DNA of 11,207 nt from an uncultured Eubacteriaceae bacterium (GTDB taxonomy: Bacteria; Bacillota; Clostridia; Lachnospirales; Lachnospiraceae), in the NCBI GenBank assembly GCA_945938055.1, contig CAMEUH010000068.1, positions 1 to 11,207 of the forward strand, written 5' to 3'. How positions within the stretch are numbered: position 1 is the stretch's first letter; the number at the start of each line of letters is the position of its first letter. The notes under the pieces are model-generated. The model had not been told where the DNA came from and did no database searches. It was given only the letters and a program-made list of their open reading frames with translations. Below are positions 1-5,949 of this stretch, piece by piece. Position numbers and translations under genes: made by a program.

Positions 1-792
1 GCTTTCTGAGGCACTCAGTCCGCTTTTTCTTAACATGGCAGGAAGCAGAATGGCTTCCAGACTGTGAAGGAAACTCAAAGTAATGCGGTTGGCGGAAATG
101 GGGATCGCCATTTTGAGCAGATTGTGCGTGAAAGACCATGGAGACCGGATGAGAAAATCATTTCCGTGAAGGGAACAAACGGTCAGACAGAACAGGCAGG
201 AGACAATCTCACCGCAAAGCAGTCCGGCCATTCCGGTAGCAGCAGTTACAGGGAGTCCTTTGCTTTCACGGATATGAAAAATCAGGAGAACACTTCCAAT
301 GCGGAAAATCTGTTCCATCAGCTGGGAAACTGCAGGAATGACGGCATTACTTTTTCCCATGAAATAGCTGCTGATGTTATTATGTATGACACCTAATGGA
401 AGCATCAGGGAGATAATCTTTATCAGCATGGTACAGCGGGTGTCTTTTAAGATATTTTGGGCAAGGAAGTCTGCCATCACGTACAAAAAAACAGTACATA
501 CAATGGATAAAAGCAGAGAAATTCCGGTGCCGATGATAAGAGTGTCTTTGGCTTCTTTTTTTTGTCCGCGTGCCAGAAAGGCAGCGGTATATCTGGATAT
601 GGCAACAGAAATGCCGCTGCTTGCAATGGCCATGCAGATGGTTACAAGCGGAAAAACCATCTGATAGAGTCCCAGTCCTTCTGCACCAATGATTCCGGTT
701 AGAAAAATCCGGTAATAAAATCCAAGAAGCCGGCTGATGATTCCGGCAGTCGTTAAAATCAGAGTTCCTTTCAAAATGGCATTTTTTTTCAT
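1..792 (-). CDS. SpoVB/MurJ-type polysaccharide (lipid) flippase, 3' end cut off
   Basis: Reading the minus strand from ATG at 792-790 gives 264 codons without a stop, running off the left edge, so about half of a usual 450-550-residue protein is present. The N-terminus has the SpoVB/polysaccharide-biosynthesis pattern: a first hydrophobic helix at about residues 10-30 with the ISRLLGFYYRIFL motif, then IGAEGLGLYQMVFPL (35-49). Further hydrophobic stretches lie near 50-63, 84-106, 121-140, 152-172, 182-205 and 225-250. This fits the MOP flippase superfamily, whose members move lipid-linked sugars or cell-wall precursors across the membrane. SpoVB acts in spore cortex formation, and MurJ flips lipid II. 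The start is supported by AAGGGG at 803-798, five bases upstream. Lachnospiraceae-type genomes usually carry several paralogues, so whether this one serves sporulation, peptidoglycan or capsule cannot be decided here. It is divergent from the cysteine desulfurase gene. Confidence 0.85.
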   Translation of the reverse strand, partial: MKKNAILKGTLILTTAGIISRLLGFYYRIFLTGIIGAEGLGLYQMVFPLVTICMAIASSGISVAISRYTAAFLARGQKKEAKDTLIIGTGISLLLSIVCTVFLYVMADFLAQNILKDTRCTMLIKIISLMLPLGVIHNNISSYFMGKSNAVIPAVSQLMEQIFRIGSVLLIFHIRESKGLPVTAATGMAGLLCGEIVSCLFCLTVCSLHGNDFLIRSPWSFTHNLLKMAIPISANRITLSFLHSLEAILLPAMLRKSGLSASES

Positions 793-822
793 GGGAGCCC
801 CTTTTTCGCATTTCTTATTATC

Positions 823-852
823 ATTATATTGCTTTTTTACATATTATATTAA
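823..852 (-). promoter_or_regulatory. Putative promoter of the flippase gene
   Basis: On the minus strand a perfect -10 TATAAT (828-823) is preceded, at 18 bp, by TTAATA (852-847, four of six matches to TTGACA). Transcription would start near 816, giving a leader of about 24 bases with the ribosome binding site at 803-798. This is pattern matching only. Confidence 0.4.
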
Positions 853-868
853 TAGAATATCAAAGATT

Positions 869-902
869 AACATGGCATAAGATTTTTGTCATGTTTTATA
901 AT
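869..902 (+). promoter_or_regulatory. Putative promoter and inverted repeat upstream of the cysteine desulfurase
   Basis: A perfect -10 TATAAT lies at 897-902, 22 bases before the ATG at 925. The best -35 at 18 bp (TGGCAT, 873-878) is poor, which would fit a promoter needing an activator or simply a weak one. The inverted arms AACATG (869-874) and CATGTT (890-895) are exactly 21 bp apart, two helical turns, and flank the -35/-10 spacer, so an operator is possible. The regulator is unknown. Confidence 0.35.
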
Positions 903-924
903 AGAACGGAATGGAGAGGGAAAA

Positions 925-2088
925 ATGATTTATATGGATAATGCGGCAACTACTGCGGTACGGAGCGAGGTTCTTGAAGCAATGACACCATATTTTGGTG
1001 AAAAATTCGGAAATCCTTCCAGTCTGTATGGATCTGCCACAGAGAATAAGAAGGCGATTAATGAGGCAAGAAGGGTAATTGCGGATACCATTCAGGCAAA
1101 AGAAGGAGAGATTTTCTTTACTTCCGGTGGGACGGAGGCAGATAACTGGGCACTGCGAAATGTGGCAGAAAATTATGCAGATAAGGGAAAACATATCATT
1201 ACCACGAAAATTGAACATCATGCGGTACTTCATACCTGTGAGTATCTTTCAAAAAAAGGTTTTGAAATAACCTATGTAAATGTTGACGAATATGGTATGA
1301 TTAAAATGTCAGAGCTAATCAAAGCGATTCGCAGCGATACCATCCTGATTTCGGTGATGTTTGCCAATAACGAAATTGGAACCATTCAGCCGATAGGAGA
1401 AATTGGACGAATTGCAAAAAAGGCAGGAGTACTGTTTCATACGGATGCAGTGCAGGCATACTGTCATGTGCCAATAGACGTTAATGAGATGAACATTGAT
1501 TTCTTAAGTGCAAGCGGGCATAAAATCCGTGGTCCGAAAGGCGTGGGATTTCTGTATGTAAGGGAGGGGATTAAGCTGTCCCCAATGATTTTTGGCGGTG
1601 CACAGGAAAGGAAAATGCGGGCAGGTACGGAAAATGTTCCCGGAATCATTGGTCTTGCGAAAGCCGCCCAACTGGAATCAGCGGAACTTTTACAAAGAAT
1701 CGCAAAAGAACGCCGGGCAAGGGATTACCTGATTGAACGTGTCATGTGTGAAATTCCGTTTACACGGTTAAATGGACATCGGGTGAACCGTCTTCCTGGA
1801 AATGTAAATTTTAGTTTCCAGTTTGTGGATGGCGAATCCCTTCTTGTCATGCTGGACATGGAAGGTATTTGTGCATCCAGCGGTTCTGCATGTACATCAG
1901 GGCAGAAAGCACCATCTCATGTATTAAAAGCGGCAGGGCTGCCGGATGAGATTGCTTATGGGACGTTAAGACTCACCCTGAGTGAGGATACCACCAGGGA
2001 AGAAATTGATAAAACAGTGAATGTTGTGAAAAAAATAGTAACAGAGCTTCGGAATAAATCAGAGAAACAGAAGATGCTGGACGAATAA
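925..2088 (+). CDS. nifS: Cysteine desulfurase, NifS/IscS family
   Basis: This is a pyridoxal-phosphate enzyme that removes sulfur from L-cysteine, giving alanine and an enzyme-bound persulfide for sulfur transfer. The start at ATG 925 (GGAGAGGG at 913-920) gives 387 residues beginning MIYMDNAATT, the family's usual N-terminus. Visible landmarks are TSGGTEADN (66-74), the IEHHA histidines (98-99), HTDAVQA (172-178), the cofactor lysine in SASGHK (Lys200) and the persulfide-carrying cysteine in ASSGSACTSG (Cys323). The short-loop SSGSACTS context marks class I (IscS/NifS type) rather than SufS. All catalytic residues are present and the length is normal. mnmA follows after 11 bases, and no iscU/nifU or iscR is adjacent. 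The pair therefore resembles Bacillus yrvO-mnmA, a desulfurase dedicated to tRNA thiolation. The symbol follows the family name; yrvO or iscS would be equally fair. Confidence 0.93.
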   Translation: MIYMDNAATTAVRSEVLEAMTPYFGEKFGNPSSLYGSATENKKAINEARRVIADTIQAKEGEIFFTSGGTEADNWALRNVAENYADKGKHIITTKIEHHAVLHTCEYLSKKGFEITYVNVDEYGMIKMSELIKAIRSDTILISVMFANNEIGTIQPIGEIGRIAKKAGVLFHTDAVQAYCHVPIDVNEMNIDFLSASGHKIRGPKGVGFLYVREGIKLSPMIFGGAQERKMRAGTENVPGIIGLAKAAQLESAELLQRIAKERRARDYLIERVMCEIPFTRLNGHRVNRLPGNVNFSFQFVDGESLLVMLDMEGICASSGSACTSGQKAPSHVLKAAGLPDEIAYGTLRLTLSEDTTREEIDKTVNVVKKIVTELRNKSEKQKMLDE

Positions 2089-2099
2089 TCGGAGGTAAC

Positions 2100-3179
2100 A
2101 TGGAAAAGGGAAAGGTTGTTGTCGGAATGTCAGGCGGCGTGGATTCGTCGGTTGCGGCATATTTGCTAAAGAAGGAAGGGTATGATGTCATCGGTGTAAC
2201 CATGCAGATATGGCAGGATGACTATAATGAAGAAGGAAGAAAAGGGGAAGGGTGCTGTGGAATTACGGCAGTAGATGATGCAAGGCGCGTGGCAGAGAAA
2301 ATCGGTATTCCGTATTATGTAATGAATTTTAAGGATGTGTTTCAAAAAGAAGTACTGGAGTATTTTCTGGAGGAGTACCGGCATGGGCGTACTCCCAATC
2401 CTTGTATTGCATGCAATCGTTATGTAAAATGGGAAGCTTTGCTGAAAAGAAGCCTTGAAATCGGAGCAGATTATATTGCAACCGGTCATTATGCAAGGGT
2501 GGAACAGCTTGCAAACGGCCGGTTTGCGGTTCGTAATTCCGTTACGGCCAAAAAGGATCAGACTTATGCGCTTTATAATCTTACGCAGGAACAGCTGAAA
2601 AGAACGCTGATGCCGATTGGGGCATATACCAAGGAAGAAACAAGGAAGATTGCAGAGGAGGCAGGACTTATGGTGGCACATAAGCCGGACAGTCAGGATA
2701 TCTGCTTCATTCCGGATAATGATTATGCAAAATTCATTGAGGAACAGACACATGAAAAAAGCAGACCGGGAAACTTTGTAGATAAGGAAGGCAATGTTCT
2801 GGGCATTCACAAAGGGATTACCCATTATACGGTAGGACAGCGCAAAGGTCTGAATCTTTCCATGGGACATCCGGTTTTTGTGACAGAAATCCGGCCGGAC
2901 ACCAATGAAGTTGTGATTGGAGAAAATGAGGATGTCTTTACGGACAGACTGATTGCGGGAAACGTGAATTATATGTCTATCGGAGATTTTGAAGGAGAGT
3001 ATCGTACTTTTGCTAAAATCCGTTATAATCACGGGGGTGCTCCGTGTATTCTGCGTAAGCTTTCTGATGGAAGGGTAGAATGTATCTTTGACGAACCGGT
3101 TCGTGCGGTAACACCGGGACAGGCTGTGGTGTTCTATGATGGCGAGTATGTCATGGGCGGAGGAACAATTCTCGGATAG
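2100..3179 (+). CDS. mnmA: tRNA-specific 2-thiouridylase MnmA
   Basis: MnmA uses ATP to adenylate C2 of the wobble uridine (U34) in tRNAs for Lys, Glu and Gln, then replaces the oxygen with persulfide sulfur, making 2-thiouridine in the cytoplasm. The 359-residue product has the PP-loop ATP-binding motif SGGVDSS (11-17), TPNPCIACN with the nucleophilic Cys102, TGHYAR (128-133), KDQTYAL (152-158) and DSQDICFI with the second catalytic Cys202. The conserved THYTVGQRKG segment (241-250) leads into the C-terminal beta-barrel region. Length and both cysteines match the E. coli type. The start has GGAGG at 2091-2095, four bases before ATG. It lies 11 bases after the cysteine desulfurase, its likely sulfur donor, and the two are almost certainly cotranscribed. 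No clear terminator hairpin follows before the next promoter. Confidence 0.96.
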   Translation: MEKGKVVVGMSGGVDSSVAAYLLKKEGYDVIGVTMQIWQDDYNEEGRKGEGCCGITAVDDARRVAEKIGIPYYVMNFKDVFQKEVLEYFLEEYRHGRTPNPCIACNRYVKWEALLKRSLEIGADYIATGHYARVEQLANGRFAVRNSVTAKKDQTYALYNLTQEQLKRTLMPIGAYTKEETRKIAEEAGLMVAHKPDSQDICFIPDNDYAKFIEEQTHEKSRPGNFVDKEGNVLGIHKGITHYTVGQRKGLNLSMGHPVFVTEIRPDTNEVVIGENEDVFTDRLIAGNVNYMSIGDFEGEYRTFAKIRYNHGGAPCILRKLSDGRVECIFDEPVRAVTPGQAVVFYDGEYVMGGGTILG

Positions 3180-3190
3180 AAAATGGACAA

Positions 3191-3219
3191 TTGCATGGTA
3201 TTTGTAAATTTGGTATACT
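3191..3219 (+). promoter_or_regulatory. Extended -10 promoter of the GH13 gene
   Basis: TATACT (3214-3219) is preceded by TG plus one base (3211-3213), the extended -10 arrangement, and by TTGCAT (3191-3196) exactly 17 bp upstream. A weak -35 with an extended -10 is a common functional combination. The predicted start is near 3226, leaving a leader of about 37 bases that contains AGGAGG (3249-3254). No catabolite-repression (cre) box is evident. Confidence 0.55.
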
Positions 3220-3262
3220 AATAAAAATAATATCGGAACGACAAGATTAGGAGGCAGATTTT

Positions 3263-4576
3263 ATGTGGTATGAAGAGGCAGTATTTTATCAGATTTATCC
3301 AATGGGATTTTGTGGGGCACCGCAGGTAAACGATGGCGTGACTGTTTCAAGGATTTTAAAGGTGATGGACTGGATTCCACACATGAAGAAACTGGGAGTC
3401 GATGCAATTTACTTTTCACCGGTATTTGAGAGTGATGAGCATGGATATGATACAAGGGATTATGCAAAAATTGACTGCCGTCTTGGAACCAATGAGGATT
3501 TTAAGAAGGTTGTCGCAGCCTGTCACGAAAACGGTATCCGTGTGGTGATTGATGGTGTATTTAATCATGTGGGAAGAGGTTTCTTTGGATTTCAGGATGT
3601 ATTAAAAAATCGTGAAAACTCCCAGTATAAGGACTGGTTCTGCATTAATTTTGGCGGGAATAACTGCTATAATGATGGTTTGTGGTATGAAGGCTGGGAA
3701 GGCTATTTTAATCTGGTCAAGCTCAATCTTAAAAATCCTGCAGTTACAGGCTATCTTCTTGACAGAATCCGCCAGTGGGTTGCGGAATTTGACATTGATG
3801 GTCTGCGTCTGGATGTGGCGTACTGTCTGGATAATGATTTTATTCATCAGCTGCGTGAACTTGCGAATACCATTAAACCGGAATTTTTCCTGCTTGGGGA
3901 GATGCTTCATGGCGATTATAACCAGAAAATGAATGACGGAATGCTTCACAGTGTTACCAATTATGAGTGCTATAAGGGTCTGTACTCCAGCTTTAATTCC
4001 ATGAACATGTTTGAAATCGCACACAGTATTAACCGGCAGTTTGGAAAGGAAAACTGGTGTCTGTACCGTGGAAAGCATCTGCTTACATTTGTGGATAATC
4101 ATGATGTGAACCGTATTGCAAGTACGCTGACCAATGAAAAGCATTTACCGCTCATTTACGGACTTTTAATGTCCATGCCTGGAATTCCGTGCATTTATTA
4201 CGGAAGTGAATGGGGAGTTAAGGGCGTGAAGGAAAACGGAAGCGATGCAGGAATCCGTCAAAGCTATGATAAACCGGAATTTACGGAGCTTACGGAACAG
4301 ATTGCCAAAATGGCAAAGGCTCATAAGGAGAGCAGGGCACTCTGTTACGGAAGCTATGAAATGCTGGTGCTTACCAATAGGCAGTATGTATTCCAGAGAG
4401 CTGTGGACGGCGAGCGTGTCATTGTAGCGATTAATGCGGAGGACAATCCGTATACAGCGCATTTTAACGCAGGATGCGGGCAGGCAGTGGATATGCTGAC
4501 CGGTGAAATACATGATTTTGGAGGCGGAAGTGAACTGTCACCATATTCGGTGCATTTCTGGAAGTGTGAAAGATAA
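3263..4576 (+). CDS. Glycoside hydrolase family 13 (alpha-amylase family) enzyme, cytoplasmic
   Basis: The product is 437 residues and starts directly with the (beta/alpha)8 barrel (FYQIYPMGF, 8-16). The four GH13 regions are intact: region I DGVFNH (97-102), region II GLRLDVA (180-186) with nucleophile Asp184, region III GEMLHGD (212-218) with acid/base Glu213, and region IV FVDNHD (276-281) with Asp281. GIPCIYYGSEWG (307-318) ends the barrel, and a short beta-rich C-terminal domain follows. There is no signal peptide, membrane segment or N-terminal carbohydrate-binding domain, so it should act inside the cell on imported maltodextrins or similar alpha-glucosides. The lack of the N-domain seen in neopullulanase and cyclomaltodextrinase makes that exact assignment unsafe. 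AGGAGG (3249-3254) stands eight bases before ATG. It is a single-gene unit between mnmA and gap with no transporter beside it, so the substrate is unassigned. Confidence 0.9.
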   Translation: MWYEEAVFYQIYPMGFCGAPQVNDGVTVSRILKVMDWIPHMKKLGVDAIYFSPVFESDEHGYDTRDYAKIDCRLGTNEDFKKVVAACHENGIRVVIDGVFNHVGRGFFGFQDVLKNRENSQYKDWFCINFGGNNCYNDGLWYEGWEGYFNLVKLNLKNPAVTGYLLDRIRQWVAEFDIDGLRLDVAYCLDNDFIHQLRELANTIKPEFFLLGEMLHGDYNQKMNDGMLHSVTNYECYKGLYSSFNSMNMFEIAHSINRQFGKENWCLYRGKHLLTFVDNHDVNRIASTLTNEKHLPLIYGLLMSMPGIPCIYYGSEWGVKGVKENGSDAGIRQSYDKPEFTELTEQIAKMAKAHKESRALCYGSYEMLVLTNRQYVFQRAVDGERVIVAINAEDNPYTAHFNAGCGQAVDMLTGEIHDFGGGSELSPYSVHFWKCER

Positions 4577-4680
4577 AATGCAAAAAACAGAAATTTCGGA
4601 ATAAACAGAGATTTTCCTGTCCATAATACATTTATGGTGATTATGCACAAAAATACTTCAAAATAATTCGTAAATTTCAC

Positions 4681-4709
4681 TTGATATTTCTTACCAAATT
4701 TAGTAATAT
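4681..4709 (+). promoter_or_regulatory. Putative promoter of gap
   Basis: TTGATA (4681-4686, five of six to TTGACA) and TAATAT (4704-4709, four of six to TATAAT) are 17 bp apart. They sit in the very AT-rich 200-bp gap between the GH13 gene and gap. The predicted start is near 4716, giving a leader of about 60 bases. The same spacer holds a small hairpin, CCATAA/TTATGG (4621-4637), with no T-tract, so termination after the GH13 gene is not obvious. ACCAA (4693-4697) and TTGGT (4714-4718) form inverted arms around the -10. Confidence 0.5.
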
Positions 4710-4717
4710 GTACTTGG

Positions 4718-4735
4718 TTGATTTTTTATTAACAA
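4718..4735 (+). promoter_or_regulatory. Possible Rex-like operator just downstream of the gap promoter (weak)
   Basis: The 18-mer TTGATTTTTTATTAACAA has a perfect right half of the clostridial Rex motif TTGTTAA-N4-TTAACAA and a left half with four of seven matches (11 of 14 defined positions in total). It begins about two bases after the predicted transcription start, where a bound repressor would block RNA polymerase. The region is so AT-rich that chance similarity is quite possible. Confidence 0.25.
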
Positions 4736-4776
4736 TCTTTTAATTTTTATATTCACATTTTAGGAGGATTACAAAA

Positions 4777-5790
4777 ATGGCAGTAAAGGTAGCGATTAAC
4801 GGTTTCGGACGTATTGGACGTCTTGCATTCAGACAGATGTTTGATGCAGAAGGATATGAAGTAGTTGCAATCAACGATTTAACAAGCCCGGAAATGTTAG
4901 CTCATTTATTAAAGTATGATACAGCTCAGGGAACATATAAGTATGCAAGTACTGTATCTTATGGTGAAGATTCCATCACAGTTAATGGCAAGAAGATTAC
5001 AATCTACGCTAAGGCGAATGCAGCAGAACTTCCTTGGGGAGAACTTGATGTAGACGTAGTATTAGAGTGTACAGGTTTCTACACAAGCAAGGCAAAGGCT
5101 CAGGCTCATATCGATGCAGGTGCTAAGAAGGTAGTTATTTCAGCTCCAGCTGGAAACGATCTTCCAACAATCGTTTACAATGTAAACCACAAGACATTAA
5201 CAAAGGAAGATACCATTATTTCTGCAGCTTCCTGTACAACAAACTGTTTAGCTCCTATGGCTAAGGCTCTTAATGATTTAGCTCCAATCCAGTCTGGTAT
5301 CATGACAACAGTTCATGCTTACACTGGTGATCAGATGATTCTTGACGGACCACAGAGAAAGGGCGACAAGAGAAGATCAAGAGCAGGTGCTCAGAATATC
5401 GTTCCAAACTCAACAGGTGCTGCTAAGGCAATCGGCTTAGTTATCCCAGAGTTAAATGGTAAGTTAATTGGTTCTGCACAGAGAGTTCCAACCCCAACAG
5501 GTTCTACAACAATTCTTGTTGCAGTTGTTAAGGGTCAGGTAACAAAGGATCAGATTAACGAGGCAATGAAGGCTGCTCAGACAGAATCCTATGGTTATAA
5601 CACAGATGAAATCGTATCAAGCGACGTAATCGGTATGACTTATGGTTCTTTATTCGATGCTACACAGACAATGGTAGCTCCTATGGAAGATGGCAATACC
5701 CAGGTACAGGTTGTATCATGGTATGATAACGAGAATTCTTACACAAGCCAGATGGTAAGAACAATCAAGTATTTTGCTGAATTAGGCTAA
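4777..5790 (+). CDS. gap: Type I glyceraldehyde-3-phosphate dehydrogenase (NAD-dependent)
   Basis: It oxidises glyceraldehyde-3-phosphate to 1,3-bisphosphoglycerate with NAD+ and phosphate, the redox step of glycolysis. The 337-residue protein opens with the nucleotide-binding INGFGRIGRLAFRQ (7-20). AINDL places Asp34 where NAD-specific enzymes bind the adenosine ribose. The catalytic site is ASCTTNC with Cys153, paired with His180 in HAYTGDQ. NSTGAAKAIG (211-220) and WYDNENSY (315-322) are family signatures. The DGPQRKGDKRRSRAGAQN segment resembles streptococcal and clostridial glycolytic enzymes. AGGAGG (4762-4767) lies nine bases before ATG. Codon use is extreme: leucine is written almost only as TTA or CTT and threonine mostly ACA, unlike the neighbouring genes that use CTG freely. 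This points to very high expression rather than transfer. pgk follows after a 159-bp structured spacer. Confidence 0.97.
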   Translation: MAVKVAINGFGRIGRLAFRQMFDAEGYEVVAINDLTSPEMLAHLLKYDTAQGTYKYASTVSYGEDSITVNGKKITIYAKANAAELPWGELDVDVVLECTGFYTSKAKAQAHIDAGAKKVVISAPAGNDLPTIVYNVNHKTLTKEDTIISAASCTTNCLAPMAKALNDLAPIQSGIMTTVHAYTGDQMILDGPQRKGDKRRSRAGAQNIVPNSTGAAKAIGLVIPELNGKLIGSAQRVPTPTGSTTILVAVVKGQVTKDQINEAMKAAQTESYGYNTDEIVSSDVIGMTYGSLFDATQTMVAPMEDGNTQVQVVSWYDNENSYTSQMVRTIKYFAELG

Positions 5791-5801
5791 TTACAAAATG
5801 A

Positions 5802-5829
5802 TTCAGAAATAATCGGTTCAGATTATATT
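5802..5829 (+). promoter_or_regulatory. Weak candidate promoter between gap and pgk
   Basis: TTCAGA (5802-5807, four of six) and TATATT (5824-5829, five of six) are 16 bp apart, and the predicted start is near 5836, right before the long hairpin at 5841-5910. If real, pgk could be transcribed independently of gap with the hairpin forming its 5' leader. Pattern matching only. Confidence 0.25.
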
Positions 5830-5840
5830 TGATCCAATTT

Positions 5841-5916
5841 GGGTCCGGTTATGTAGGAAGGATACAGATTCCCGTCAGGGACTGTTATCAGAACCTATAG
5901 GGCCGGGCCTGTTTTT
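5841..5916 (+). promoter_or_regulatory. Long imperfect hairpin plus T-tract between gap and pgk (attenuator or terminator-like)
   Basis: One continuous foldback fills most of the spacer. Bases 5841-5850 pair with 5910-5901 (ten pairs, including G-U). After one A-G mismatch, 5852-5857 pair with 5899-5894. Beyond a small internal loop, 5861-5867 pair with 5889-5882 with one bulged T at 5885. CCC 5871-5873 pairs with GGG 5880-5878, closing a GTCA tetraloop (5874-5877). That is about 26 pairs, followed by G and five Ts (5912-5916), as in an intrinsic terminator. The pgk ribosome binding site begins only 19 bases later, leaving no room for a promoter after the hairpin. pgk therefore depends on readthrough. 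Partial termination, mRNA processing or stabilisation of the gap message, a regulatory leader, or a small palindromic repeat element are all possible. Confidence 0.7.
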
Positions 5917-5949
5917 ATAACCACAAAACAAATTAAGGAGGCAATTGAA

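Noticed and set aside
64..664. Plus-strand open frames across the left end, and a minus-strand frame at 380-811
   Set aside because: They are out-of-frame readings of the flippase gene, whose minus-strand frame 1-792 gives a coherent multi-helix membrane protein.
886..902. TTGTCA followed by TATAAT as a promoter
   Set aside because: The hexamers are only 5 bp apart, far below the 16-18 bp needed.
886..924. Upstream TTG start adding 13 residues to the cysteine desulfurase
   Set aside because: It has no ribosome binding site, overlaps the candidate -10 element, and the family's N-terminus MIYMDNAATT begins exactly at ATG 925, which has GGAGAGGG before it.
2166..3032. Long minus-strand open frame opposite mnmA, and similar ones opposite the GH13 gene
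   Set aside because: Their predicted proteins are rich in Cys, His, Ile and Phe, match no family, have no ribosome binding site and mirror real genes with clear domains.
4621..4637. Hairpin CCATAA/TTATGG as terminator of the GH13 gene
   Set aside because: It is short, AT-rich and has no T-tract after it.
4665..4682. Rex-like site ending in TTCACTT upstream of the gap -35
   Set aside because: Only the TTCAC core of one half matches; the other half is unrelated.
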